From: Coffea arabica
Lineage: Eukaryota > Streptophyta > Magnoliopsida > Gentianales > Rubiaceae
Direction: 5' to 3'
DNA length: 64,000 nt
NCBI RefSeq assembly: GCF_036785885.1
Contig: NC_092326.1
Coordinates: forward strand, 38,712,287-38,776,286
In this document: positions 44,101 to 54,328 of the stretch, one piece after another
Position numbering within the stretch: the stretch's first letter is position 1
Layout: every line of letters begins with the position of its first letter
The notes under the pieces: generated by a model
Told to the model about the DNA's origin: nothing
The model's database searches: none
What the model saw: the letters and a program-made list of their open reading frames with translations, nothing else
Position numbers and translations under genes: made by a program

Positions 44101-46819
44101 GAAGTGCACCTTCGGGGTCAGGTCGGGCAAGTTCCTGGGGTACATGATATCCAAGGACGGGGTAAGAGCTAATCCCGACAAGGTAAAAGCTATCATGGAC
44201 ATGGCTCCTCCTCGAAACGTAAAAGAGGTCCAACGGCTAGCTGGCAGGATGGCGGCCCTGAACAGGTTCTTGTCGAAGTCAGCCGTCCGAGGTTCCCCCT
44301 TCTTCAGGGCCCTGCGGAGAGGTCCCCAGTTCGAGTGGACTCCAGAGTGCCAGCGCGCATTTGACGAGCTCAAGGCCCACATCGCGCGCTTGCCAGCCTT
44401 GACCTCTCCCGCACAAGGAGAAGTCTTATTCATCTATCTGGCAGTTGGGGAGGAGGCGATCAGTGCGGTACTAGTTCGGGAAGAAGGCAAAATCCAGAAG
44501 CCCATATACTATGTCAGCCGGGCTTTGCAGGGGGCGGAGCCGAGGTACACCTCAATTGAGCGGTATGTTTTGGCACTGGTGCACGCGACCCGGAAGCTCA
44601 GATCCTACTTGCAAACTCACCCCGTGGTGGTCATGACCGACCAGCCTCTCAAGCAAATTCTCTCAAAGCCTGATGCATCAGGAAGAATGGTAAGGTGGGC
44701 AGTGGAGTTGTCTGAATACGATCTTAGCTACCAACCCCGCACGGCCATTAAGGCTCAAGCATTGGCAGATTTCATAGCTGAAGGAATCTCCTTTGGGCAA
44801 GAGCAGTCGCCAGCCGAGCTGACCAGAGGCGCAGCCAAGGCCGAACAGGCCAGAGGAGCTGTCGAGGTCGTACAAGCCGCCGGTACCAAATCGACCCAAG
44901 ACGTGGCTGAGGCCGGACAGGTCGGAGAAGCTGCCGAGGTCACAAAGGGTGCTAAGGCTTTCATGGCTGAACAGACCATAGACGCAGTCGAGGCCAAGCA
45001 GGCCGAGGGACTTGCCGAGGTCGCACAGGCCACAAAGGGAGCCAAGGCCGAGCAGGTCAAAGAGGCTGTTGATGCTGGACAGGTCACGGGCAAGGTCGAT
45101 CGGACCATCCCGACCTGGACGCTTTTCGTGGATGGATCCTCAAGCAAGGAAGGCTGTGGAGCAGGGCTTCTCTTGACTAGCCCCAAGGGGGATGAGCTGG
45201 CCTACGCCCTGAGGTTTGATTTCAGGGCCTCTAACAACGAGTCCGAATATGAGGCCCTAATCGCAGGGATGATGATAGCTCGGAAGTTGGGGGCCGAGTC
45301 AATAGAAGTCTACAGCGACTCGCAGCTAATAGTGAATCAGGTAGGAGGACGTTATGAGGTTAAGGAAGAGCCCTTAAGGAGGTATGTCGCCAAAGTGCAT
45401 GAGCTGAGAGCTCAGTTCAAGGTATTCACACTCAAGCAGGTCTCGCGAAGCCAAAATAAGAGAGCGGATGCTCTGTCCAAACTGGCTTCCACCTCGGTCG
45501 GTACATTGAACAAAGAAGTCCTGGTAGAGGTTGTCAGGAATCGGGCATACGACCAGGTAGAGGCAGCTGTTATTCAAGTGTTGGGCTCATGGATGGATCC
45601 CATCGTGCGGTACTTGGCTAGTGGAGAACTCCCTCCAAGCCGGGCGGAGGCACGGAGGGTCCTCCTCAGGTCGCGGGGATATGAGCTCTCGAATGGGGTA
45701 CTCTACAAGAAATCTTACCTGCGCCCCTGGCTGAGGTGTATCACTCCGGAGGAAGGAAACTACATCCTGCGGGAGCTGCACGAGGGCATATGTGGAAACC
45801 ACGTCGGCCCAAGGATTCTGGCCAAGAAGGGAATGCTGTCTGGGTATTACTGGCCGACCATCTTCTTGGATTCAGCCGACCTGGTAGCTCGGTGCAAATC
45901 CTGTCAGCTGCATGCGCCGATCCATCACGTCCCAACTCAGGAGATGATCCCTCTTCAGAGTCCTTGGCCTTTTTTCCAATGGGGAGTCGACCTGTTGGGT
46001 CCGTTTCCCCGAGCTCCTGGGGGTTATGAACATGTGGTAGTGGCAGTGGATTATTTCACCAAATGGGTGGAGGCCGAGCCCCTTACCACCATTAGCAGCA
46101 GGTCGGTGCAGAAGTTCCTTTGGAAAAACATCGTTTGCCGGTTTGGAATACCTCATGTCCTGGTTTCTGACAACGGGCGTCAGTTCGCTGACACCGCTCT
46201 TCAAGACTGGTGCTCGGAGCTCGGGATCCGGCAGCACTTCACCTCGGTTGGCCACCCTCAGGCCAATGGACAGGTCGAAAACGTCAACAGAACCATCCTG
46301 CACGGTTTGAAGACACGGATAGAATTCGCCCGAACTGGGTGGATGGACGAGCTGCCAACCATATTGTGGGCTTACCGAACCACTCCCCGAACTGCTACCC
46401 AGGAGACTCCTTTTGCTCTAACTTATGGAGCAGAGGCGGTGATCCCTGCGGAGATAGGAATTCCATCGGGCAGGGTTCAGAATTTCATAGCTCGGGACAA
46501 TGAAGATGAGCTGCGCCTTAATTTGGATCTGCTGGAAGGAAGAAGGGAGGAGGCAGCCATACGTATGGCCAAGTACAAAGGACAGATCGCGCGGCACTAC
46601 AATGCTAGGGTGAGACCTCTGTCGTTCAAACCAGGGGACCTGGTCTTACGAAAGAATAGTGTCAGTCGGGTTCTGGGCGCGAGCAAGCTGGACCCAAATT
46701 GGGAAGGTCCCTATGTGGTGAAAGAAGCGGATCGAGCTGGGCACTGCAAGTTAGCCCACCTCAGCGGGGAAGTGCTCCCGCGAACCTGGCACAATTCCAA
46801 CTTGAGGATTTTTCGTTAA
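41138..46819 (+). CDS. Tat gag-pol polyprotein with dual RNase H, ~1893 aa
   Basis: Starts at MPKTRSQRNVD, the first ATG after the primer site; the open frame upstream lies in the LTR and is unlikely to be translated. Gag has KFKIPTMKSYDATTDPEDHL, FLEGKARQWFQGLP and a Cys/His stretch, YCAYHRDVGHDTEDC. Protease is near residue 580 with VYIDNGSAIDVLY (DNGS in place of DTG/DSG) and NMILGRPTLN. Reverse transcriptase has FLDAFKGYHQIAL, MPFGLKNAGATYQ and YVDD near 951. The first RNase H region is decayed. A ~95-residue Ala/Glu-rich linker leads to a second, archaeal-like RNase H (LFVDGSSSKEGCGAGLLL, NNESEYEALI, VYSDSQLIVNQV) from about 1328, the hallmark of Tat. Integrase has HEGICGNH..CKSCQ, VDYFTKWVEAEP, SDNGRQF and GQVENVNRT. 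No stop or frameshift seen. Confidence 0.93.
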   Translation: MPKTRSQRNVDGAEGNAQGGPQQVHQEANTGEARVELSQISPEQLVQSVAANLPTFEAIVTYLKGQSGQSGAVKGQSGVPPSPECRVRKTGRTGSSESRSGSPRSKRARREVTREQVPVPEPSHRNSRTSHPEPVLRPARMEDPHRKENYQVQDELDLLLDPEADRYTASPFVPDIEDYPLPAKFKIPTMKSYDATTDPEDHLFAFLTQMRLQTAADAVRCKTFPMFLEGKARQWFQGLPPRSVRSFSQLARLFAAQFVSSRAYSKTAAHLMTVHQRPEESLREYMVRFNNESLQVRDRDDKVVMAAFVNGLRKQKLYTEFVERPPKSVREMLDRAHEKANAEEANRLKGVQERLRDDKRRKGADLGESRTGQGRKNIPERLPRSQPWEKEKTWTSLTAPRARVLAVMEQQGISRPPRPLGGDKAQRDQGLYCAYHRDVGHDTEDCRHLKREIEKLIRRGHLGQFVRDGRADQKQGGFKRDRTTSSHDRPRGPRDRTPEQGVQNLAGVINTIAGGPAGGDSHTARRNNRPPPSGESSNKRLKVYEEIIYGPEDAVPLASNNHEAIVVEVIMCNYKVKKVYIDNGSAIDVLYYKTFKELQLEDKQLIPVRTPLIGFAGPPVRPEGMITLMVTVGESPKCRTVPVNFAVVKEPSSYNMILGRPTLNALRAVCSTLHLSMKFPTPDGVAEVLGDPEVARACYIATLKGKEKLVAQTTCLEPWEPAEKEERLETDESLVELPICLKRPDRGVKTGAGLSELTRRALESLLEEYAEIFAWSADDMPGVPPELTVHRLHVDPNIRPVKQKKRNFAPERNEVVKEEVGKLLEAKIVKEIYYPTWLANPVLVKKEDKAWRMCVDFTDLNRACPKDCYPLPRIDQLVDSTTGYEIFCFLDAFKGYHQIALDEEDQEKTAFITEYGTYCYTTMPFGLKNAGATYQRLVNKLFKNQIGRNMEVYVDDMLVKSRTQDQFIKDLREIFDVLRSSRMRLNPKKCTFGVRSGKFLGYMISKDGVRANPDKVKAIMDMAPPRNVKEVQRLAGRMAALNRFLSKSAVRGSPFFRALRRGPQFEWTPECQRAFDELKAHIARLPALTSPAQGEVLFIYLAVGEEAISAVLVREEGKIQKPIYYVSRALQGAEPRYTSIERYVLALVHATRKLRSYLQTHPVVVMTDQPLKQILSKPDASGRMVRWAVELSEYDLSYQPRTAIKAQALADFIAEGISFGQEQSPAELTRGAAKAEQARGAVEVVQAAGTKSTQDVAEAGQVGEAAEVTKGAKAFMAEQTIDAVEAKQAEGLAEVAQATKGAKAEQVKEAVDAGQVTGKVDRTIPTWTLFVDGSSSKEGCGAGLLLTSPKGDELAYALRFDFRASNNESEYEALIAGMMIARKLGAESIEVYSDSQLIVNQVGGRYEVKEEPLRRYVAKVHELRAQFKVFTLKQVSRSQNKRADALSKLASTSVGTLNKEVLVEVVRNRAYDQVEAAVIQVLGSWMDPIVRYLASGELPPSRAEARRVLLRSRGYELSNGVLYKKSYLRPWLRCITPEEGNYILRELHEGICGNHVGPRILAKKGMLSGYYWPTIFLDSADLVARCKSCQLHAPIHHVPTQEMIPLQSPWPFFQWGVDLLGPFPRAPGGYEHVVVAVDYFTKWVEAEPLTTISSRSVQKFLWKNIVCRFGIPHVLVSDNGRQFADTALQDWCSELGIRQHFTSVGHPQANGQVENVNRTILHGLKTRIEFARTGWMDELPTILWAYRTTPRTATQETPFALTYGAEAVIPAEIGIPSGRVQNFIARDNEDELRLNLDLLEGRREEAAIRMAKYKGQIARHYNARVRPLSFKPGDLVLRKNSVSRVLGASKLDPNWEGPYVVKEADRAGHCKLAHLSGEVLPRTWHNSNLRIFR

Positions 46820-47117
46820 GAGGACAGCTCGTCCCAAGGTCAAGACCTTTTTGTTATTAATGTATTCGGCTAAAAAGTTATTTCATCATTAGGGAGTAGT
46901 TTCCTCAGGTCGGTATTGGACCGACCTGATGCACTTTGTGACGATTTTTGCAAATAAGACTAAGAATGAAGCAAGGGGAAAGGCCTTTTCATTTCATTCA
47001 ATAAAACTGTACAAAGGGGAGCCAAGCTCGCACAAAAGGAATTGCACAGAGGAAGAGCAAAGCTCATACAAAACGAACTGCCTACTGACAGTTCAGATCC
47101 TATCCTAAGTTCCTACT
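46820..47117 (+). other. Tat region after pol
   Basis: Short noncoding segment between convergent gag-pol and antisense ORF. The shared Athila hairpins are not present. Confidence 0.5.
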
Positions 47118-49275
47118 CTAGTTCTCGCCCTCTTCCTCCTCCTGATCGGTTTCAGGAGTGGTTACTGGCAGCTGAGGATCGGCAACCAGGTCGGCCAACT
47201 TCCGTCCATGCGTGTAACCCTCCACCAGGCGGTCGAGCTGCTCCACAGCCAGGGGGTTGTAGCTGGGAAACTTGCCCAAATCAAACCCAGGCAAACCCAG
47301 CCTTTGCACCTCCTCCAGGGCTTGAGAATACCCATGATGCAGCACGGGAGTATTCAGGATGGCCAGGTCGCCCCTAAAATCCTCCGACCTGAGGAAGGCC
47401 CGCACGCCCTCCTGGGCTCCCTCAGTCCTAGCCGCCTCGACCTGAGCAGACAGCTCGGCGCTCCTCTTCTGCTCCCCATGCAGCTGAGAGGTCAGGTCGG
47501 AGTTCTTCTTTAGCTCCAGTTCAAAATTAGAGTGAGCCTGGGCGAGCTGCTTCCTCAGACCTTCAGCTTCTGCCACAGCTGCTTCGTTCTGGCTGAGCAG
47601 TTTCTCATTGGCCGCCCTCGTCTCGCTCATCAGGGGGAGGAGGCCCTCATAGCGCTTGGCCAGCTCGGAACCAACCAAGTTCACTTGGGCCGCGCCTGTG
47701 TAATAATAGTCGAGGAGGTCAGACGCCTCCATGGCCTTGACCAAGCTGTGGTCCCTTGGAAGGATGGCCCCCTGAGCGAGCTCCCTGGCCACCTCTGGGA
47801 ATTGAGCTCGGTCGTTTATGGAGAGTTTCCACTGAGGACAGAAGTGCATTGGGTGTTGGTGCGTGATCAGCCGCGTCTGTGGGTCGAATAGCAGGGTAGA
47901 ACTCTGGCGTTGCCACAGGTTAGGAGGAGCGTCAGCTCGGGCTTGCTCCTCGGCAGTATTCACGCCGTAGTGACCGCCCTGACCAGGTTCGGGCGTGGAC
48001 CTCTCTTCCTGAACTGGGGAGGAGGTCGTCTCCACTCTTGCCCTCTTGGCAGTTGTCTTCTTCTTCTTTTTCTTCCCAGCCTCGACAGCCTTGGCGGACT
48101 GAGCAGGAGTTGGCTGAGGCGTCGGAACTGGTGCCGAGCTGGTTGGAATGGCTGAGGAGGGCTGGGTAGTAGCACCTGGAGTGCTGGCTCCTCCGATGGT
48201 TAGAAGGGAAGAAAACCTCTTCACTGCAAAAAGCAGAAGACCAGAAGGTCAGTAGATGCATAAAACAAAGAGAGGAAAGAAAAGGAGGGCCAGGTCGTTT
48301 ACAAGAGGTCAGCTCGTCTGGCGAGAGCGGCCTATTTTCTGGCGAGGGATCTGAGGGGTTAGCTCGGATCAGCCCCGCCGCCCAGAGTTGGGCATTGCTG
48401 AACTCTTTCACCTCCAGCTTCTCGTCTGAGCTGAGTAGGCGGCTGAGCTCGGCTACAGGGAGCGGATCTGGAAGTGGATCCGAAACCTGAGTCTCCGCCC
48501 TCCAGGTCAGAGGGGGAAAGCCCAGGCTCTTCACAAAAAAGAAGTAACGCTTCCAGTCTTTGATGGAGGAAGGTACCCCCGTGAACAGCTCGCGGGTGGG
48601 GGTTTTTGCTCCACTTCTACGGGCGAAGTAGAACCACCCGGGCACCTTCCCGCTGACCTTCATCTGGAAGAAGGCTTGGAACAGGTCGTGGGAAAAGGGA
48701 ATTTCTAGTGCTCGGCAGAGGATGAAAAAGCCTATAATGGAGCGAACACCATTGGGGATGACCTGAGTTATGCGGATGCCCCAGAAGGTGAGGATGAAGA
48801 AGAAGAAGTTGGGAATAGGCAGGCGGAGACTAGCCATCAGCTGGTCCCTATAGATCGCCACGAAGCCAGGAGGAGGTCGGCTGGCGACCTCCCCCGGTAG
48901 GGCAGCCCTAGGTTCAAACTGGGCTGGGATTTCATATTTTTCGGCCAGCCCGTCAACTTCCTTCTGTCCCAGGGCAGGAGGGATAGTGTCGACCTCTCCA
49001 AAGTCGCCACTAGGTCCTCCCGAGGTCCCCGCGGCCATCTGAGCTGGAGCTGCCTGTTCCGCAGCCTCGACTAGAGGCTGGGCAGTTTGTTCGGCCGGGC
49101 TCATTATTTGGACAGGAGATTGTATGGGAGAAGGCGCGGTTACTGACCCAGATGAAGTGGAAGGAGAAGAACTTGAGGGGTCGGGAGAGGGGCTATCTAG
49201 GAGTATGGGGCTAGCTGCTCTGTGCCTAGGGGCCGAACTGGTAACGTCAGAGCTATCAGAACTATAAGAAGACAT
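47118..49275 (-). CDS. Antisense ORF of the Tat element, two exons, ~692 aa
   Basis: On the strand opposite gag-pol, exon 1 (49275-48303) joins exon 2 (48223-47118) across a 79-bp intron, 48224-48302. The donor is TCTT/GTAAACG and the acceptor follows CTTCTGCTTTTTGCAG; the split codon gives Leu and the frame stays open. Exon 1: Ser/Pro-rich N-terminus, then GFVAIYRDQLMASLRLPIP, GIRITQVIPNGVRSIIGFF and VPGWFYFARR, the pattern of the 'putative gypsy type transposon' domain (Transposase_28). Exon 2: Pro/Ala-rich segment, a Lys-rich stretch (GKKKKKKTTAKRARVE) that may be a nuclear signal, then a long coiled coil (about 47500-47640) and an acidic tail. Antisense ORFs at this place are known in Tat/Retand-type elements; their role is not established. 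The start at 49275 is the first ATG. Confidence 0.75.
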
Positions 49276-49717
49276 AAAAAGGAAAAGGAAACTTACTGAT
49301 GGAAGGAGATCGGATGAAAAGCTGATTTAGGGAGGGCCGAACTAACCCTGGGCTCCTAAGGAAGATTGACCCGACGTGTTCTGAAAGAAAAAAGTTTGAA
49401 GCAGCGAGTTAGGAGTGAAAGGAGCGAACTAATAGAGCGAAGAAGGAGGAGTGAAAATGACGCCCAAGGGGCCTATTTATAGGCGATTCTCAGGGCGGGA
49501 AGACGAGAGGGCGCGCATTTATTTGAACTATTTATGGGGAACCGTTCCCAACCGCCATAACTGGTCGACGCGACGGTTGAGGTGACAGACACGAACCGAC
49601 GCGACGGTTGCTTGCACCACTCCTTGACAGGGGCCCGCACCGAGCTGACGCGACGCTCTGAAAGTCGGCCTAGATTCACGCGCCTGTTCGGTGACTCTAG
49701 ACTAGAGGGGGGGCTAG
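49276..49717 (+). other. Tat segment before the 3' LTR, with purine tract
   Basis: Noncoding; likely the promoter and leader of the antisense ORF. GACGCGACGGTT recurs near 49567 and 49597, with GACGCGACGCTC near 49649. The plus-strand purine tract AGAGGGGGGG is at 49704-49713, four bases before the LTR. Confidence 0.6.
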
Positions 49718-50036
49718 TGTAGTGGAGCCCATGAGCACATCGGCCCGGTCCGCATACACGTCAGCTCGGCCCGGTCCGCATACACGTCAGCTCGGCCCAA
49801 GAGTCCTGACGTGATGGGCTGGTCTAGGGGTCAGGTCCTCTTGCAGGACCAGACGAGCGCCGCCTCCCAGGCGGATGGGCCTGATGGGCTTCGGAGCCCT
49901 CGTCTACCAGAGCTGGGTAGTGGAGCCCTAGAGGCTTATCCTCTCCAATAAGGACTCCTTGTCCTACCAGGAAACTACCACCTGGTGTTCTATAAATACC
50001 ACACCCATAAGAAACACAAGGTACGCTACTCATAGT
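49718..50036 (+). repeat. Tat 3' LTR, truncated
   Basis: Corresponds to the first 293 bp of the 5' LTR plus a 26-bp tandem duplication (unit beginning CGGCCCGGTCCGCATACACG). The last ~143 bp of the LTR are missing and NB-LRR sequence resumes directly at TCAGCCCACAG. Confidence 0.9.
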
Positions 50037-50872
50037 TCAGCCCACAGATCATCGAGGACGATTACATACCTCTTATCCAGCAAATACTCCCTAATGAGGT
50101 TGATGTAGTGTTCCAAGCTTTGCTGCTGGGGAGCTGGGGCCGTTTCCGCCCTGGAGCTGCATCTGCATAGTTGATCTAACATGTTCCGCAAGATCTCCAA
50201 TTTCTTCTTGGACTTTGAAACACTGATCCATGCGGAGCAACCGAAGTCTTGTTTTACTGCCTCGAATACTTGCTTGGCAAGAGTAGTCTTGCCAGATCCA
50301 CCCATGCCCACAACAAACATGACCTTGTGCTCATCCACCATATCCAGTGCCCACGCCATCAGCATGTCCCTATCTTCCTCAAAGCCTACAACGTCAGCAT
50401 CTGCAAGGTACAAAGGAGCAATCCTCGGATGAAGATCTGAGTAATCACGGTTTGTAGTTGGACTTGGTGTTAAGGCAGCATGGGACGAATTTGCTGGTAG
50501 TGGTAGGTATCTTTCTCTACCCTTGTTGATTTCCTCGAGAGTTGATTTGATATCATTTATCTGATCGGCAATTGACCGGTATGCCCGCCGCCTTGTCACC
50601 GATAATGCCCTGCCATTTTCTGCCTTGTGATGGTCAAAAAGGTCAAGAATGTCGATGATGTCATCAGCTGCATCTTGAACCTTTCGAACCCAATCCAGAA
50701 TTTGTTGATCTTGGACCGCTCTTTGATGAGCTGCACTCAGAAATGCTGTTATAGTACCCAGTTCACTTCTCAAAGTCCTGATCCCAGTATCAACTTTCTT
50801 TGGCAACTGCAATTCTCCCGTTAGAAAAGCATCAAGCTTTGCGAGAGCAAATTCCACACAAGGGTCTGTCAT
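50037..50872 (-). pseudogene. NB-LRR paralog, N-terminal part (CC domain to kinase-2)
   Basis: The ATG at 50872 opens MTDPCVEFALAKLDAF and continues through the Rx-type domain, GMGGSGKTT P-loop and VIVLDDLWA, where the Tat LTR remnant begins. Close to the block A gene, with small differences (QLPKKVD for RLPKEVD, DDIID for YDIID, one extra Leu-Pro near YLPLP, one Asn lost). About seven residues between the halves (the DDVWRSIM region) were deleted at the junction. Confidence 0.92.
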
Positions 50873-50940
50873 GATTTTTCTTTTGCTAGATGAATATGAG
50901 TTGATATAAAAATTGCAAAGAATCTTTACTTCATTTATAG

Positions 50941-53355
50941 GGTTTTCAGCCCCGGCCGGCAACTGCAGCGTGTTACAATGTCCTTGACTTTAAAGTCTTT
51001 TTTTTTTTTTTTTATTTACTTGTGAAGTTGCTTTTAATACTACAGTAGTTTATTTTCCTCAAAGTCAAAGTCGTCTGCCTTCTAATTTTAATTTAGTTTT
51101 GCCATTTTATTGTTCCTCTCTGCAATGTAGGTCAATCTCGGGTTTGTTGTTGCTTATTTTCTCCTCTACCAATGAGAAGGAAAAAATGTTCGCCGGGTCA
51201 AGAATGCAAAATTTTCCTGGTTCGAGAAGGAAGGCTTCCAATTGAGACGGTTTCTCATGACTGAGTGCACGCGGAAACATTTTATGTAATGTCAAATAGG
51301 TACCTAAAAGGTTATGTTTGGTGAGTCAAGTCTTTCTGTATTTTTAAACATAATAATCAAGTAGCACATCATCATGATTTTTCCTTTTTTAAGTTAACCT
51401 TGCTCGCACAGCATTGTTAATGAGAAGAATGACAGCTTAATTGTGTGTTCTTTGATGACAAACTATTGAACTTCCATCGTCACTTCAACCACTAGACTCA
51501 TTATAAAGTAGTGCAAAGTAAAATGGTACCAGCCTCCTCTCCCACTTCATATAATCATAAATTTTGCAAGCTCAATGCCCAAATTTATGGACTACTTGAG
51601 GTATGGGAATGAACTACAAAGCTTTGTGTTTTATAAGGTTTAATTGAGTTGTTGTGACATCAGTACTTAGTTTCAAAACAAAAAACGCTTTGCAAAAATG
51701 TGAGAAACATAATTTTGTTGAGATATGCTAACTTTTCCTATAGATTCTATCATATTGAGTTTGATACCAAAATAATTTAGTTAGTAGAAGAATAAGTCTT
51801 ACAATTAGGGTATTTATTAACCAAAAATCTTATTGGTTTGTTAACAAATATTTTAGCTAAGATTTGCTAGTAGGGGAAGATTATATTTTGTTGAGATTTT
51901 TAGGATAATTCTTAGTTGGATATTTGGTTAGTTTGTTTCATGTAATCACTATAAATTGTGAGTTGATGAATAAATAACATAATCTCATTTTCCAGTTTCA
52001 TACAAGTCTTTTATAATCATATGTTAGAACCAACACACAAAATCGAGACACGCAAGTAAAGAAGATTCCGCGGTTTGACGAACCCCCCTCTTGGCCCCCA
52101 AATAAATTAGAAAAAAAGAAAGATTCCATGGTGTTATGAAGCATTACATGCTGATATTTAAGATTTTTTTTTTTAGTTTTTGAGTTTTCTGATGCGTATT
52201 TTTTTTTAATGCTATAGTCTGAGATTTTAGGTTTTTTTTTTGTTTTGGAAAAATTATGAAATGATATAACAAAAATTCAAATGTGAGGGGACCATCAATA
52301 ACAATGTATGCATTTACATGTACATGGTTATAGATTTAATGCGCTATGGGCATCAATTAGAAAAAGTATACCTTATCAAGAGTAAATTTTTTGTACTTTT
52401 TTGGATTTGTTTAAAGTGTCAAGTGTTAATGTTTGGAAAAAAACTAAAAAAAAATTATATTAGAAAAAATGTTTAAGCACAAGGAAGGGACAATCAATGT
52501 AATTGCATGCACTCACACACACGCACACATATATAATGGATTTTTTAGCCCAATGAACACTCATTATAAAAACATTTACTATTTATTGTTTGGGGGCACT
52601 TTTGTTAGATCAAATTAAAACTGTTTGTTTGTTTGCCTTCAATGTCACTATGGTTGACTAAAATCCTCAGCTCAACTTTTGAAAAAATTGAATGCATAAT
52701 TTGCAAATATGCCATCTTAAAGGGTAGTGATAGTGGTAGCCAGAAGAAGATGATGAAGGGGAAGAGAAAGATTTAAAGGGAAAAAATGATTGAAAAAAAA
52801 AAAAGCCAAGAAAGGTACAATTATCATTGGAAGAAGAAAGATAAGGCTTCTAGGTAATTTCGCAAGGCTTACAATATTCTTTAAACTGAGTGAATATTAG
52901 TTGATTCCCCTTTCTCAAAATCTACTCAAAACTGAACCCTACTTATGAATTTTGCATGACATTGAAGGGGTACTTTGGTTCCTCAAGGTACCAAAAAAAG
53001 GGGTAAATTGATAATAAATAAAATCAAAGCCGACAAAGTGAGACAAGAGTACAAAGTTAGGGGGATTTCATGTAATTTACCCTTTTGTTAATTAAATGAG
53101 CGGGGTCAAATGTGGCTAGCACCAATCGTCAATTTGCGCGTAAATGCTACGCGGCTCTCGATTGCATTTCATTGGAACAAGAATCTTTCTTTCTCATATA
53201 TATCTTTGAGTGATGATTTTTTTTCTTTTTTTAAAAAAAAAAAAAAAAAAAACCAAAGTGCCATTACTTGTTTCTTATTTCCTCAACTTACATGGTTTGT
53301 TTCATCCTTTGCTGTTTAATGCATTTTTATGTTAGCAACCTAATTCCTTTTGCTG
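50941..53355. other. AT-rich spacer
   Basis: No gene supported. 51717-52020 (TGTTGAGATATGC..TATAATCA, with a late run of AATAAATAAC) could be an old solo LTR, but no matching partner or target duplication was found. A CA/TA microsatellite lies near 52510-52535. Confidence 0.4.
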
Positions 53356-53525
53356 TCACATTATGATCTTGAAGCACTTCATTTAGCCATAATGATTAGC
53401 AAATCACTTCTATACAACTTGAAAAATGGATTGGTGAAGTACATCAGAAATGAATGACGTCCATCATTAATAATGTCATAATCAAGACTTAATGTCCAAT
53501 TAATGTAAATCTAATAAATTACAGA
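53356..53525. repeat. Third, divergent fragment of the duplicated unit
   Basis: TCACATTATGATCTTGAAGC, then ACTTCATTTAGCC and CACTTCTATACAA, align with 3504-3668 and 36919-37085. More diverged and with small indels, so it predates or lies outside the A/B duplication. Confidence 0.7.
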
Positions 53526-53878
53526 AGAAAACCGTGCAACATTTATTCAAGTATTTGCATTAGTTTAAACAATGGGTAACCTGTATAGCTAATTTAATCC
53601 CAGAAAGAGTCCAGTTTTCCACATTAATCATTTTTGAATCGATATGGTTAGGGCTATAGGGGTTTATCTTACGAAATACAAGTTCAAAATGTTTCTAACA
53701 TGCAACCTTTCACTAAATCTCTTTCAGATTGTGAACTAGTTATTAACGGGAAGGGGCCATACCAAATGTCCTACCACGTGAAGGTGGGTTTTCATTTTTT
53801 TTTTTATTCTTGTTAAAAATTCATACAAGTTCTTAATCAAGAAGGACAAAGTCAACGAAAATATAGAATAAAAATGGT
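53526..53878. other. Spacer
   Basis: No feature supported. Confidence 0.4.
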
Positions 53879-54328
53879 TAAATTATACTTTACCCTCGTG
53901 CGATTTAGTGGCTTCGCACCTAACTCTCTTATAATTTCAACATCTATAAATAATATTCTCATAGTTTGGATTAAAATGTCAAAATAAGAAAAATCACCTC
54001 TGTAATGAAATTATATGAAATGTCAAGATTATCCTCATCTAGAAACTGTAATGATTGAAGTGGACAAAAATTTAATATAGCATACGATACACTTTAATCT
54101 CCTATGATTTAGCAGTTTTTATTATTGCCTTGTATGGTTTCAAAATCTATCATAACTCCCTCGTGGTTTACAAATAAATTTCATATTTTAGTCGACTCTA
54201 TAACAGAAGGTAAGTCTTGTCATTTTGATATTTTAGTCCAAATTATGAGGGGTCAAATATAGTTATTGAAATTATATGAGAGTATATGTGGATAAGAGCT
54301 AAATCACTGGGGAGAAAAGTGTAATTTA
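53879..54328. mobile_element. MITE, ~450 bp, 30-bp inverted ends
   Basis: Left TAAATTATACTTTACCCTCG and on to GATTTAG; right end, reverse-complemented, TAAATTACACTTTTCTCCCC and on to GATTTAG. The interior has further ACTTTAATCTCC-type words and no coding content. Target duplication unclear. Confidence 0.65.

Larger units (their letters stand above)
40654..50036 (+). mobile_element. Tat-lineage Ty3/Gypsy retrotransposon inserted in the NB-LRR paralog
   Basis: Begins TGTAGTGGAGCC after CTAAC and has a complete 5' LTR (436 bp), a TGGCGCCGTCTGTGGGAA primer site, a complete gag-pol frame with two RNase H domains, an antisense spliced ORF, a purine tract, and a 3' LTR truncated at 50036. The truncation and loss of about 21 bp of NB-LRR sequence removed the second target duplication. 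GC-rich compared with everything around it. The LTRs are identical over the shared 293 bp except for a 26-bp tandem duplication in the 3' copy, so the insertion is recent. Confidence 0.92.
36115..50940. repeat. Block B: duplicate of the NB-LRR locus, rearranged
   Basis: 36115-37613 matches 2702-4187. 37609-38165 is a condensed version of 19379-20975, with deletions. The sequence then jumps at ATTCTCGTATTT/GATAAATT to the equivalent of 22150, which removes the phylloplanin-like gene. 38165-40653 and 50037-50940 match 22150-25565. The 40654-50036 interval is a retrotransposon insertion. Has the empty site for the block A solo LTR at 37609-37613. Confidence 0.88.

Noticed and set aside
51717..52020. 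Solo Copia LTR
   Set aside because: LTR-like ends and AATAAATAAC signal, but no target duplication or second copy; left as spacer.
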